Positions 11,569 through 62,557 are shown, numbered from the stretch's first letter. The stretch: DNA of 64,000 nt from Diphasiastrum complanatum (GCA_029204225.1 CM055111.1:11987697-12051696); one strand, 5' to 3'. Notes: generated by a model not told the origin, from the letters alone. Numbers and translations are program-made.

Positions 11569-11963
11569 CTATACATACAGTCCAGATTCAATATTATGAT
11601 AAAAGCTTAACTTCAGGTCAGCTGCAGCTACATAGAAAAGAATTAAACGTATTGAAACATGCTTTACCACATGACTAAAGGTTTTAGAATAATCCAGATC
11701 TAGGATCTGGGAGAAGCCTTTGGCTAACAATCTAGCCTTGTATCGATTTATTTTACTTTCAGCATCATACTTCAACTTGAACAACCCCTTGCATGGGATC
11801 GAATTTGATCCTTTGGCAGCTCAGTCACAGTCCATGTTTGATTCTCAATCAAAGAATCGAATCCTAAATCCATGGCAGCCTTCCACTGCTCAACATTAGG
11901 TGTTGACATAGACTCATAAACTGTGTTTGGTTCCTGCACAAAATAGCAGGCCGGATCATCCAT
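11569..11963 (-). pseudogene. copia reverse transcriptase, N-terminal fragment
   Basis: Two overlapping frames give EQWKAAMDLGFDSLIENQTW and then YDAESKINRYKARLLAKGFS, the start of the copia RT domain. The sequence ends before the catalytic aspartates and continues into unrelated DNA. Confidence 0.8.
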
Positions 11964-12215
11964 GAATCAGGATGGAGACTGTCTGGGTTGATTTAATCTT
12001 CTAGGTGGAATTTTGACCCTCTGATGCTGCTTGTTCTATTTAGGTTCAAACTCATTGTCAGAGTCAGTGTCAAATTTCTAGTTTTCGACCCTAGGGTTGG
12101 ATTTTGGATTTCCGATTCTTGGATCGAATTTTGAATTTTTGACCCTTGGATCAAATTTTGAATATTCGACCCTTGGGTCAGATTTTTTTGGAGCTTTCCA
12201 CTTGTGATCAAAAAA

Positions 12216-12545
12216 CTAATCCTCCAAGAAAATGACATCTCTGCTCGTGAATGTCTTCTGAGTGATCAGGTTGTAGAGCGTGTATGCCTTGTGATATGGA
12301 GAGTAGCCAATGAAAATCAATTTTCTGCTCTTGTCATCCAGCCTTTTTCTCAGATCTTCAGGGATCTTAGCATAGTCAATGCATCCAAATACTCGAATAT
12401 GTTTGAGTGTTGGCTTGGATTTGGTCCACACCTCATGAGGTGTCTTGACATTCAAGGCTTTGGTGATGGATCGATTTTGTAGGTAGAAAGTTGTAGTGAC
12501 AACTTCTATCCAAAATCTCTTTGGAGGAGAAGCATGGGCCATCAT
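12216..12545 (-). pseudogene. copia integrase C-terminal part
   Basis: A 109-codon stretch reading KRFWIEVVTTTFYLQNRS, TPHEVWTKSKPTLKHIRVFG and FIGYSPYHKAYTLYNL, the standard C-terminal integrase block of plant copia elements. It ends at a stop near 12216. The next downstream codons contain four or five FDPRV-like short repeats. Confidence 0.85.
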
Positions 12546-12728
12546 GCTTTTGGCACTCTCAGTGAGTGGTAGATTCTTCTGTTCTACTACTCCATTGGAT
12601 TGAGGAGAGTAGCTTGTAGTGTATTGTTGGAGTATTCCACATGCTTTGCAGAATTCCTTGAACTCGGAGGAGATGTATTCGCCCTCTCCATCAAAACGTA
12701 TAGTTTTGATTGTTCTTTGGGTCTAATT

Positions 12729-13310
12729 TTATGCAAATGTCTTGAATTGCTTGAAGAAGCAAAAAGTATCGGATTTATTCTTCAAAAAGTAAGTAGCAGT
12801 TTTCTTTGAAAAATCATCAATAAAAGTCAGAAAATAAAAGGCTCCCCCTATGGAAGAAGTCTGCATTGGGCCACAAAGGTCATTGTGTCCAAGATCTAAC
12901 AAATCTCTAGAAGTATGAATAGAGTCTGAAGTAAATGGACTTCTAGCATGCTTGCTGATAATACAGCTTTCACATGGAGAATCAGATTTGCTAATAGAAG
13001 GAAGATCTTGCACTATGTTCAGACTTGATATTTGTTGAATACTCTTGAAATTTAGATGGCCTAGTTTGAAATGCCACAACAAGTGATTTGATTTAGAAGT
13101 AGAAAAAAGAGCTTGACTACTAGTAGAATAATAGTGACCTAATTTGTAAAGGTAGCCACATCTTCTACCATAAGCTAGGACTTTCTTAAACTTGTCAAAA
13201 ATAGTGCAGCCCTTTGTATCGAATTTAACCCTATGATCAGAATTAGTGATTCTGCTTATAGAAAGTAGATTATTTATAAGGTTCGAAATATATAGAACAT
13301 TGGACAACAA
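12729..13310 (-). pseudogene. copia GAG-pre-integrase and integrase N-terminal half
   Basis: This 193-codon open stretch begins in the post-protease VLYISNLINNLLSIS segment. It runs through HLLWHFKLGHLNFKS and the Cys pair CESC into the integrase core up to KNKSDTFCFFKQFKTFA, where the frame breaks. It corresponds to the zinc-binding and first-Asp portions of the integrase. Confidence 0.85.
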
Positions 13311-13490
13311 CTTAACAACACCTCTCTAAAATTCGATCCTTACTGTCCCTTCCTCTTCAATGGAATGTGTTGAGTTGTCTCCAAGTTGCACAACTCTAGA
13401 ATGGGTAAAAGGCTTGTAGTTTTGGAACCAATCTCGATGATGGGTCATGTGCTGAGTTGCTCCAGAGTCCAGGTACCAGGAATTGATATC

Positions 13491-13760
13491 CTAAAAATTT
13501 TCGACCCTGGTCATAAAGGCAACTTCATCCTCCTCTTCATGTTGGATCGAGTTACTAGTCGAGGCAACATTTGCTAGCTGTTGGAACTGCTTCTTCTTTT
13601 CATTGTTGTACTTGAGTATTCTGCAGTCCTTAATGAGATGACCAGTCCTCTTACAGTACTTGCAGAAGAGTTTCTGCATTGGCTGGGATGAAGAAAAAAA
13701 ATTTGAATTTGATCCTAGGCTAGAATTCGACCTTAAGCCAAAATTCGACCCAGACTGCAT
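13491..13760 (-). pseudogene. copia gag C-terminus with zinc knuckle
   Basis: This is an open stretch of 89 codons with Asn/Ser-rich repeats (SGSNFGLRSNSSLGSNSN) followed by one CCHC zinc knuckle and an acidic tail leading into the protease. The N-terminal gag is missing or unrecognisable upstream. Confidence 0.8.
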
Positions 13761-13924
13761 GTTACTCTCTTTGCCTAAATAATCAGATTTTGTGGATTTC
13801 TTTCATTTGAATTTTTGGTTTTTCTTTGTATACAGAGCCTGAGGATTCGATTCTAAGCTTGAAGATAATGCATTTCGTCTTATCTCCTCTTGTAACAACA
13901 TTGAGATAAATCTTGAGAGAGTGA

Positions 13925-14410
13925 CACTACAACACCCATCGCGATTTGCGACATGAATTGCAAGTTTAATTTTTTTTTAATTCGTTGCGGACGTCGGAAA
14001 AACACATCGCTGTAAGGTGGTGGGAATCCGACGTCTTTAAAACGCGTCAGAATCCAACACACATAAGTTGCCGAAATCCGGAGCGACACTTTTCGGTCGA
14101 TGGAAATGAATCCGACGTGGACGTCGGATTGTGACGTCCAAAGACGTCGCTTGCAATCCAATGTGGACATCGCATTGCGACATCCAAAAAAGCCGTCGGA
14201 CTCTGACGTTTGTAAATGCAGAATGGTCCATGAAATTGTTCGACGGATGTCCGACGTTTATCTGACGTCTACTTGAATGTCGGATTTCGACGTCCCAAAT
14301 ACACGTCGGAATCCGACGTTTGTTAACAAAATGATAAAAAAAAAAGGTCCGACATGTGTCCGATGTCTATCCGACACGTTTGGATGTCGGAATCCGACGT
14401 CCTCTAATTA
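13925..14410 (+). repeat. CACTA terminus and subterminal repeat array
   Basis: After the CACTACAAC end, motifs such as GACGTCGGA, TCCGACGT and GACGTTTGT recur in both orientations (for example at 13990, 14029, 14110-14135, 14240-14320 and 14340-14400). In En/Spm elements such repeats bind the TNPA-type accessory protein. They form potential long hairpins. Confidence 0.8.
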
Positions 14411-14617
14411 GGTAAAATAAAAATAAAAAATGCGTGAAAAACAGCGCGCGCATTTTTATCGGGCTGTTCTTGGAGTTTGGTTCGATGTTCATGAATTGTT
14501 TTTGAAACAATATTTTTGAGTTGCATTCAACATTTGGATCAAACAACAAGCTAAGCATGAGGTACTTTTCATTCTATATTTATTGCATTACTTGATTCCA
14601 TCATGAATGACAATACT

Positions 14618-14974
14618 TTATTGCATTGCTTTATGCACATCATAAATATCATTTAGATTTCTATATATGATTGTAGGTTGTTCGGACCATTTACTAAACA
14701 ATCTGTCGCCAAAATGGCGTTGGCATAAAGAATAGAGCTGGTCCAAAATCACCCTCCCTTTTCTGGTGGCAATTATATTACCTTGCGGATCCACGTGATA
14801 ATAAGGATTTGTGGATGAGTCTTTGGTGGGGGCGGGAGCCGTGGCCGCTTGTGAGGGACCACCCTCATCTCGGCTAAGCATACTTTGCAGTTCTGCTTTT
14901 TGCTCAAGAGTTAATGATTTATATAAATTTTTAACATAATCTCCCGAGCTTTCACCACTGCTTGACTCCGACAT
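14618..14974 (-). CDS. Hypothetical protein inside the CACTA element, divergent to the transposase
   Basis: From the ATG at 14974 (MSESSSGESSGDYVKNLYKS) the frame stays open for 118 codons to about 14618. The product is Ser-rich and acidic at the N-terminus, then has a predicted helix (SLTLEQKAELQSMLSR), an Ala/Pro linker and a C-terminal part with DPQGNIIATRKGRVILDQLY and RHFGDRLFSKW. I do not recognise a defined family. CACTA elements often carry a second ORF for a DNA-binding accessory protein, and this may be its remnant or a captured host exon. A longer frame to 15136 exists, but its extra N-terminus is hydrophobic and probably untranslated. Confidence 0.45.
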   Translation of the reverse strand: MSESSSGESSGDYVKNLYKSLTLEQKAELQSMLSRDEGGPSQAATAPAPTKDSSTNPYYHVDPQGNIIATRKGRVILDQLYSLCQRHFGDRLFSKWSEQPTIIYRNLNDIYDVHKAMQ

Positions 14975-15629
14975 GATTACTACATTCATAAACATACAAT
15001 ACATTACAATAAACCCTAATATATTGAAAGGAAGTAGAAAAGAAAATCGACTACAGAACTTTAATGCATATTGGAGTGGGACTTTCATACCTGTGATAAC
15101 AAAAGAAGAGAGATATGCGTTTAGAGCCTGCACCAAGATGCAAAAGAATCATATAAGCGACAACATATAAGAATAGTACTATCGAAAAATTAAAACATTA
15201 GAATCATACAATAATTTTATGCTATTTGTGTTTTGTACTTGTGCATATATGCAGTTTATCACAGCAAGATGAATTACATTCAGATCAGTCTAGAGATGAA
15301 GACACTACTCAAGTTATCAGGGTAAGTAATAAACATGCATGTTTTTTTGTTCATAAAGACTTTGTTATTATAAGTTAAACTATTGTGCTAAAGTGACATG
15401 TGCTTGATTTTTGTTTCTCGTAAAAAAATTATTTTCAAAATAAAATATGGTGCACATGCCTCAAGTGTGATGGACAAAAGATGTGTGAAAGACACATTGT
15501 TGAAAATCATTTGTGAAAGTTTGGACGAAAAGAAGAAGGTCAGCCATCAAATTTGGAAGAAGAGACAAACACAATTAAAAAAAAGAGTAATCAACTTGAT
15601 TCTAATGATTATGATGATGAGGTGAAGCA

Positions 15630-18130
15630 ATGCACAACATGTTTGAATCTTACTTTGAAACAAATGAGAATGATGATATGCATGCATCTTCTAATGAAAA
15701 CGGAGACCACGAACAATTTGAGATGGATGAAGATAAGATTCTATTGCGCAAGGAGGCAGACACTCCTCTATATCCTGGAGCATCCATTTCAAGACTAGCT
15801 ACGTCAATTCTTATTCTAAACCTTCAAACAACATACAAATGGAATGATCATAGCGTGACATCTTTATTTGGGTACTTAACGCATAACACAACTATTGTAT
15901 AGCGTATTTACATTAAATTATTATTTTTTCTTTTCTAACAACTCACATTGCTCTTTTTTTAGGCTTTTGCATCGAATACTTCTGAAAGAAAATGTGATAC
16001 CTAAAACACAAAAAAAAACACAAAAGATGATGACCGTGCTTGGAATGGATTACGACACATTACATGCATGTCCAGAAGACCATGTTCTATATAGAAGTGA
16101 GCATTCAGAAAAGCTTCAATGTCCAATGTGTAACGCTTCACTTTTTCAAGATGATGTACAAGGGAGCACGAAAAGTGTTACGACATTTTTCAATTATCCA
16201 TTTATTGCAACGTTTATTTCGATGTAAATCTTTGGCACAACTAATGGATTGGCATGTCAAAAATCGATCTACGGATGATGTGATGCGAGTACCAAGTGAT
16301 TCACCTGCATGGAAACATATTGAAGACCAATGGCCCGAGTTTAAAAATTAACCTTGTAATTTGAGATTTGGCCTTGCTATGAATGGCGTAAATCCTTTTA
16401 ACCTTCAAGCGTCAGTCAACTTGGCCCACATGGCCAGTTGTGCTCGTTAATTATAACATACCTCCATGGTTGAGTATTAAAATGGGACACTTGTTATTGG
16501 CTTTATTAATTCAAGGAAAGTACAAGGCCAAGAACATGGATGTGTATCTTGCACCTTTGGTCGATGAATTGTGCATTCTTTGGAATGGTATTCATGCTTA
16601 CGACATCTCGAGACCTTTACAACAAACGAACTTTGTTGTTCGTGGAATTCTAAGGTGGACGATGCATGACTACCCCGGTTTAAGCGAATGTTCAGGTATC
16701 TATATAATGAATCTAATCCATTTTAGGGTTTAATGTTTGAGTATATTTAACTAAGCTTATGTTTAATTTGGTTTATGAACTATGCAGGTTTAACCACATC
16801 AGGTTACAACGCATGTCATATTTGTGGACCACTTTTGGAGGGTCGACATAGCACAAATATGTTGAAAAAAGTGGTGTACGAAAATCATCGCAAATACTTG
16901 TCGCCTGATTATCATTTTCAAAGGTTGAATAGCGATTTTTTGGAGGGCGAAGAGATAATCTTCTAACTACACCACCACCCCCATGCATGCGAGTAGCGGA
17001 ATGACATGGTGAATGGCTTAAACATCACGACGTTAATTCTTCATGGAATGAATCCATTGATGGTATGAAACAGTTGTCTATTTTTCATAAATTACCCTAT
17101 TGGAGGAATTTATTAATAAACCATCTATTGGATCCTATGCACATATTCAAAAACGTCAATGAATCCTTATGGAACCACATCATTGGCAGAAAAAAAGAAG
17201 AAGACCCCAACTCCTAAAGATCTACAAGCGGCCAATGTGAAAAGACCCTATTGGATTCAATACACCGAAGGTGAAGATGAGATTCTACCTAGCGTGTCGT
17301 GGATTCTTACAAAAGAGCAACTCTCATATGTTAAACATGTCATAAAACAAATGAGAACTCCAATAGGCTATGCACATTCTTTATGCAAATCATTTACCAA
17401 AGATGATAAATTAAGTGGATTGAAATTGCATGATTGGCATAAGATGTTACAATTCATACTTCACTTTCTATTCGAGGTCTTTTCAATGATGACGTACGAA
17501 ACACGCTTTACAATTTGTCATCGATGATTAGGTTTGTATATTTTTTTAGGCACTTGTATAAATGTTATTTCAATATTTTTATGTTTTCAACAACCTAATG
17601 TACTATCAATCTTGCAGGTGGATTTCCTCCAAAGAAATTAAAAATAGCAAATTGGATTTCATGAAAGTCCAAATGATCGAAATGGTATGTTTGTTAGAAA
17701 GAGATTTTTCAACTTCCTTTTTGGATATACAAGTTCATCTTCTAGTGCATTTGGTCGAAGAAGTATCAATTGTAGGACCTGTGCACACGAGATGGATGTT
17801 CTACCTTGAGCGCTTTATGAAAGTTTTGAAGGGCTTTGTGAGACAAAAGACAAGGCCAGAATATAGCATTGCAAAAAGTTGGCTTGTATAGAAATCTTTG
17901 TTTTATATCACCGAAATAATCTCACAATTGCATCCTGCAAGTCCAAAAATGTGGTGTGAAGAAGATGATGAACGTGTTAAGGGTGAAGTACCACAAGGAA
18001 ATGGTGTGCAAAAGAGACTTTCACCTCAATTTAAAGAGAAAAATCGACACGTTCATATTATATAATTGTGGACAAATGGAAAAGTGGATTTCAAGGTATG
18101 AAGAAGCCAAAAAGGAAAGAAACATAACAT
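15630..18130 (+). pseudogene. TNP2-type CACTA transposase with DUF4218
   Basis: Recognisable blocks in order are: ADTPLYPGASISRL (near 15751); LGMDYDTLHACPEDHVLYR (near 16041-16097) with CPMCNAS; the TNP2 core LVNYNIPPWLSIK and LLIQGKYKAKNMDVYLAPLVDEL (16441-16571); SGYNACHICG (near 16800-16830); LLDPMHIFKNV (near 17127-17160); and DUF4218 (VSWILTKEQLSYVKHVIKQM, FLDIQVHLLVHLVEEVSIVG, GPVHTRWMFYLERFMKVLKG, ending near 17890). Probable introns lie at about 16696-16786, 15880-15960 and 17530-17617, judged by GT/AG ends and restored continuity. Frame shifts within exons (near 16230 and 16340-16440) show it is no longer functional. The transposase would bind the subterminal repeats and cut the CACTA ends. 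Confidence 0.85.
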
Positions 18131-18600
18131 TGAAATGAAGAAAAAATATTAATCAAAGAAGAAGAAGGGCGTTGGAGAACGACGAACCTTTGGAGCCTTT
18201 ACCTTCAAAATGCTCCCGTGAATGGGTTTTTGATACGATGCTAAAAGCATCCGAAACGGAAAAGAAGTGACCAAATTAGAATGGGAATTTGTTCGTGGAT
18301 GTGGATGGAAGGTTAGTGTAATATTGTCTTTGTGAAGTTTTATTTTTGTACTACTCAATATATGAATAGTATTTCTAATTACACACATTTGTTTTTTTTT
18401 TTTTTTTTGTGTTTTATTATACATCATACACTGCCATGTGGGCATATGGACACCATTACCGTGTTGAGAGAGTTGACAACAAGCGACCAACAAAAACATC
18501 ACAAGAAAAATATAATTTAAAGAAAATGCTAACTCTAAAGAAATTAAATCTGAAAACTTACAATTGCATTTTCATCTATCATTTGAATTCAAATCATGAA

Positions 18601-19449
18601 TGTTGAGCTCATTGTGAAGATAAGTATGTTGAACTAAAACTTCCGTTATAGATTGACTGGCAGGTGATACTTTAAAATCCATTATCCTGCCTTTCCAAGA
18701 GCTTCTATATATGTTATCCGATCTTTTTCTTTTTCAGAATGAGCCTTTTGCAAAGGGATGCATCAAGATCCGTTGATATTTTCGATATATTCTTGGTATC
18801 CATTGATCTTCTGCATTTTTTTTCATTGCAAATAGTGATTGCATCAATGGTTCCTCTTGGTCTCCGATTATGTGTAGCCATTAGTCGTAATTACGAGTAT
18901 GCAAGCTGAGAACGGAGAGAATGTAAAGATTGCGAAGTAAATCTAAGAATGACAATTCAAAATAAGAGATAGAATGAAGAAAATGAGAGGTATACCTATG
19001 AATGACAAGAAGTACCTAAACTACAAGAATTAGTTAACTACAGTTTATGACTATTGACGTCAAATCAACCTCGAGTGTACCATGACGGGCAGCATAAGAG
19101 TACTTGGGCAGTAACTATGGTCCAATCACAATTGTTTGTTCTGCCCGGCGAGATATTTGAAAATCACAAAAATTTGGCCGGTACCATTCATTGGGACACA
19201 TAAGCGTTGAAAGCGTGCGAAGTCAAAAACAACATCTTGACAAAGGATCCATTTGAGTTCTAATATCCCCTAATGTACAACAAAACTCGATCGTGATTTG
19301 TACATACAATAAGGAGCATAAATAAGACATTGATTAACATAACAGTTGACAATTTTGTTCATTCAGATACAAATTCATAATAACAGATATTTATATGAGA
19401 CCTACTTATTGGATTTATCTATTTTCTCCCTAATCCAAGACTTAATCTA
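18601..19449. other. No recognisable gene
   Basis: AT-rich DNA between the CACTA remnant and the next copia LTR. No open frame or terminal repeat could be assigned. Confidence 0.35.
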
Positions 19450-20407
19450 AATTCTTTGTTGTATGTCTAACTCGCATTGTCGCACAGTCTGCAGAAATAC
19501 ATGAGAATCACAAACAAGTATCTATGCAACAATCAAACTATTGAAGAAGTCTCGACAGTCAAACTATCAACTATTGACTATCGACAAAATGTTCGATTTG
19601 AACAACTATCGAATATTTGAACCTTTGTCAATCTCAACTCTAGCTAATTTGACTCCAGCCCGAATCGACAATTGTCGATTTTCTAATTAGCTAGTACCAC
19701 TCTTACTAGCTTAAATTATTTATAGACAGTGTAACTAATTTGACAATGACAACAGCTATGATCGTCATCCATCTTCATAGTGACATCCACATTCATTGCC
19801 TATCACAATAGCGATAGCCATGATCACCGCCAAGATTCATTTCAGAAAGCATAGCTCAACATCTCAAAATTTGTACATATATTTGAATAAATGTATAGCT
19901 AAGCATGCAATGGATAGAGCATCAGAACATTGATTGATTCAAGATAAAAAGTTTGTGTAAGCCTTTGATGATCTTCATATCATCGAACTAGTACAGTGAA
20001 AGAGAGAGAGTTTCGAATACGCGATTATCCCTATTAATGTTTTGTACTCATCATTCCACTGGCTTTGCACTTGTTACTTTTTCAATCCAATCCAATTGTC
20101 TTATTGCGTTCAAGGTTATGTCAATATGAATGCATGTTTCTCCAATTAATTGTTCTATGCATCTATGCCACTTTACTCACCTAGAATCTTTTGAACTATC
20201 TAATGCTATCGTAATCAATAATCAAAATAAATTGTATTGATTCTAACGATTTCAAAGTTAGAATCATGTAGAATCAACCGAGTTATTTGGTTCAACATTC
20301 TAATTCAAATATAATAGGCTTAGTTCATGCACTAAGGGAAAAGGCTCATTCAACAGAGGCCACTGATCCTTCATTAGATCTTTCATTCCTCCGTAATTCT
20401 CTCGACA

Positions 20408-20420
20408 TGGTATTAGAATC
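20408..20420 (+). other. Degenerate primer-binding site
   Basis: TGGTATTAGAATC directly after the LTR end corresponds to TGGTATCAGAGC, complementary to the 3' end of initiator tRNA-Met in most plant copia elements. Two positions differ. Confidence 0.6.
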
Positions 20421-20565
20421 AACATAATATCAGCTTTCTTCAGAATGTGATTCTATCGAATAGATAGAATAATTGCTTTCATGTTCTAATAATATAGCTA
20501 GACTTTGTTTTTTCATTCTTAAGTCATTGATAGTTGTCAGACTAACTATCAAAAGACTAACTTCC

Positions 20566-21300
20566 ATATGGATTTTCAAAGTAAGGCTGGTCTCATTGTA
20601 GACAACATCGATGGATCCAATTATTATTTGTAAAAATTTAAGATGAAAATTGTGCTAATGACCAAAGAGCTATAGGATGTTGTCATAAGTATCAAAGACA
20701 AGCCAGATGCAGATGACACACCTATCTCCAAATGAAAACTGAAAGATGGTAATACTCAAATCGACCATGTATTTGAAGCTTGGGATATTCTTAGCACATT
20801 ATATAATGTGAGGGATGCAACTTTCAAATTACATTTTAGAAAAAAATTCTTTTCACTCAAAATGTCTAATGGTGATTTATTATAGAATCACATAAGTCAG
20901 TTCAAGAATCTATTACAACAAATGGCAATTGTCGGATCAATCATCGACGATCAAGATGCAATCATGACATTGGTATCATGTTTGCCGCCTACATATGAAA
21001 ACTAGATTATGATTATATCAACATACTCAAATTTACCTCTTTCTAGAGTAATTGCTATGTTGATTTAAGAAGACAATCAAAGAGGTGGTGCTTTCAATTC
21101 TTAGAATATAGATTTGCATGCTCTATATGCAAATAGAGACTTGAGAAAGCAAAAGAAAAAAGGTCTGAATAAGTTAAATTGAATCAAAAGCCAGCTCAAA
21201 ATCAAAAGCAATCATCAAATCCACAGACAAAAAAGATGTTTTGTAAGTACTGCAAGCGCACCAATCACGACATTCAAAATTGTACACCTCAATGATAACA
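20566..21300 (+). pseudogene. copia gag
   Basis: A start near 20566 (MDFQSKAGLIVDNIDGSNY) is followed, across many stop codons, by EAWDILSTLYNVRDATFKLH, FFSLKMSNGDLL, QFKNLLQQMAIVGSIIDDQD and SCLPPTYEN. A zinc knuckle CKYCKRTNHDIQNC lies near 21243-21284. This is a UBN2-type gag of the same family as the inverted gag at 50165-50530. Confidence 0.8.
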
Positions 21301-21559
21301 ACACACATATTAAAGGCACTGTAAAATTAAGCTTTTAGAATGATTAGTTCAAGCTATTCTCTGTACCTAATTTTAGGTTTCTACAAATCTGCTTTCTATC
21401 AGCAAAATTATTGATCTAAAAACAGAGTAAAATTCGAATTTGATCAATGCAACATTGTCGATAGGACAAATAAAATCCTTGCACTTGGAAAGAGGAATGG
21501 ATACTTATATAGATTGAGTCATTGTTATTTTGCTACAAGTCAAACCTTAAATACTTCTA

Positions 21560-21840
21560 TTCTTGTCAATAAGGACTATTTTGGTACTATAGACTTGGTC
21601 ACTTATATCATGTATCTATTTTGGAGATGTTTAGACAATCTCTAGTACTTTATCTAGATAAGAAAATTAATCTACCAATCTATCAAAGTTTTATTATCGA
21701 AAAGCAGATTAGGATTTCATTCACATCAAGTCATCAGTATGTAGCTAAAGATATACTAGATATTATTTATTCAAACATATGTGGCCCAATGCAAATTATA
21801 CTGTTGGTACGCGAATTGTCAGAGCTTAGTTTCAGAGGAT
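21560..21840 (+). pseudogene. copia integrase fragment
   Basis: RLGHLYHVSILEMFRQS, QIRISFTSSHQYVAKDILD and YSNICGPMQ match the GAG-pre-integrase and the beginning of the integrase core of the family. The match then jumps to VRELSELSFRG and ends. The catalytic core is deleted. Confidence 0.7.
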
Positions 21841-21880
21841 TAATACCTTCTTCATTGAATAAAGTTATATAAGCACCACA

Positions 21881-23559
21881 GATTCTAATGTTTACTCAAA
21901 TTGATGCAACGATCATTTTTTAATATCACCTTGAATGTTGACGACACATTGTTGTTTGGTGATTGTAGTGGGTTTTCCTATCCACCTTCAACCCTAGATC
22001 TAAGCACTTGCAAAGCATCAAGAATGGAAGAGGATTCTTTACATATCACGCGAAAGTTCGTTCCCATGAGAGTGATTCAAACACATGCTTATGATTTAAC
22101 ATCTAACACTATGATCCATTAACCCTAAACACCAAGATCAAGCTTACCTTTCTCTGTATCTCTCTCTTTTCGCTCATAGTATAGAAACAAGATTCAATCC
22201 CAACAATTAGAAAATCCAAATAACATAAAGATAGCAAAAAACATGAGAGATGGAGCAAGAAAAAAATAGCAAATACATCCAATTGCAAATTGGTATAGTT
22301 GATTGAACATAAAAATGAACTACAAAGCACCAATATATATAGTGAATTCTAGGGCACTTGGCCTCAAAGCTTGGCGAATTCCTACCTCCCTCCTTATTTG
22401 AATTTGAATTTTGGGGAGAGCTCACATACTATGGCAAAAAAAGCAAATGACCACAACTGCCATGGCTTACTGAACCACCATATGATCCTATACTTGATAC
22501 CTTGCAATTAAATCTTAAACTTCTACTTGTAGATCACCAGTTGTGTTTTCAAGACTTAAATAGATTGCGGTATGCATAGACTATTAAGTGGTAAAGAGCA
22601 AACCTCAGCAATGCTGAAAAGATTAATATCAGAAAGCCAGTGCTATCAGGTTAAACTCCAACTCCCTTCAGCATGTGCTCAAAGAGAGAACATTCCAAAA
22701 AAAAAATCAAATTTCTCCTTGCAATCGTTTCCAATAAAACAAAAATGGCAGAGTTAAAAGAAATATTGTTAATGGCGAACATATCTAGACGTCAAACTCA
22801 AAACTGATGAAATAAAGCACAAATTACAATATGAATGAACACTTTAACCCCTTTGCTGATCATGTGAAACACAACCTGTTAAGGAGAAATCGTCAGAGAG
22901 ACTCGTTGCACTTTCATCTAACCAAAAATAGTGAATGCTATCCTGTTCTTGAATAAAACAATTTCGTCACTATGCCCAAAGAAATCTGCCAAAATTCAAG
23001 TTCTTGACGATCTGAGATTGAAGACTTGACAGGTAAATGACCAGAATTGTTTTAAAAAAAGCAACCTTCATAACTCCAGAAAGCAAGAAAATAGAAAAGG
23101 ATTGTACCCTACATACATCCAACCGATAAATTATCCTCAAATAGGTAATCACACCAGAAAAAACATGAAAGATTAAAAGCATTTCAGGTTAGATTCAGAG
23201 GCATGTTATCTTACCAACCAAAGTTGTCAATTTCAACTGAAAAAAAAAAGAAAACCATAATAATAGATGCTAACAACCGTGCTCTTTAGAGGATTAGTAA
23301 GGAGTTTAAGCTCAACTTTTCGGCACCAACACACCCTTTTGATGGGCTAAATGACTGAACCAAATTATAGAAAGAGAAAATAAAGCTTCCTTTCAGCAAT
23401 GCCTTTGACAATCTAATGGACTAGATTATAAACCGATCAACGACAGAAGACATGAACTTTCCAGAGATGCATTTGACAATCTATCATTATGATGCTTCCT
23501 TAGGAGCAGCAAAGCATATTCCAAAGCAAACATTGGGGTAACATGATGCAATGGGAATG
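21881..23559. other. 3' flank and probable 3' UTR of the ataxin-2-like gene; otherwise unassigned
   Basis: The 23000-23559 part directly follows the stop codon of the - strand gene and is likely 3' UTR. A polyadenylation signal could not be fixed. The remainder shows no supported gene. Confidence 0.4.
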
Positions 23560-62235
<38,676 letters not shown>

Positions 62236-62557
62236 GACTTCGAAGTTCCAATGCATCAAACCAAAATTTCTCAATGCGCAACTTTACCCCACACCTGAAA
62301 AGAAATGCTTGATCATCAATGCACCTATTTTTAAAACTGGCAAACAGCAATACATACAAAATTACATGACCATCATGTTCCATCCCATACCATCAAAACC
62401 GATTATTGCAATACTGGCAATAACCAAGAAATAGCTCGATTTTCTAGATTCAAATATATAAAACCATTGGACTGGACAAGAATGGAGGATTGCAAGTATG
62501 CTTTAAATGCCAAAGAAATCTTCACATAAGCCAATTATGTCATGTGGCAGCACTCAC

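Larger units (their letters stand above)
11569..13870 (-). mobile_element. copia retrotransposon relic, gag to early RT
   Basis: On the - strand, in order: gag zinc knuckle CKYCKRTGHLIKDC (near 13640-13690); protease site LDSGATQHMT (near 13440-13475); GAG-pre-integrase LLWHFKLGHLNFKSIQQ and CESCIISKHAR; integrase DLGHNDLCGPM and TFIDDFSKKTATYFL; integrase C-terminus (RVFGCIDYAKIPEDLRKRL, IFIGYSPYHKAYTLYN); a stretch of short GACCC-derived peptide repeats; and the RT beginning (WKAAMDLGFDSLIENQTW, ARLLAKGFSQ). The RT ends before its catalytic YVDD box and RNase H is absent. No LTRs were found at either side. The Asp of the TFID motif is kept, but the frame is broken several times. Confidence 0.88.
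13925..18600 (+). mobile_element. CACTA (En/Spm-type) DNA transposon relic
   Basis: CACTACAAC at 13925-13933, preceded by a possible 3-bp target copy TGA, is the canonical CACTA terminus. It is followed by about 480 bp of inverted and direct GACGT/CGGA-type subterminal repeats, a small - strand ORF, and a decayed TNP2-type transposase on the + strand. I could not find the matching GTTGTAGTG end between 18500 and 19500, so the right end is lost or beyond recognition; 18600 is only the last point with recognisable transposase-associated sequence. Confidence 0.85.
19450..21880 (+). mobile_element. copia relic (family D), 5' LTR to truncated integrase
   Basis: The sequence at 19470-20407 resembles, over long stretches, the LTR at 48430-49790: for example the CTGCAGAAATAC block, the AGAGAGTTTCGAATACGCG region near 20003, and the GCATG...CTCC block near 20130. 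An LTR end ACA at 20405-20407 is followed by TGGTATTAGAATC, a degenerate initiator-Met tRNA primer site. Gag, zinc knuckle and a scrap of integrase follow. The element stops near 21835. Its left LTR border could not be fixed. Confidence 0.75.

Noticed and set aside
12481-12500. TTGTAGTG as the right end of the CACTA element
   Set aside because: It lies left of the CACTA start and inside the copia integrase coding sequence; chance match.
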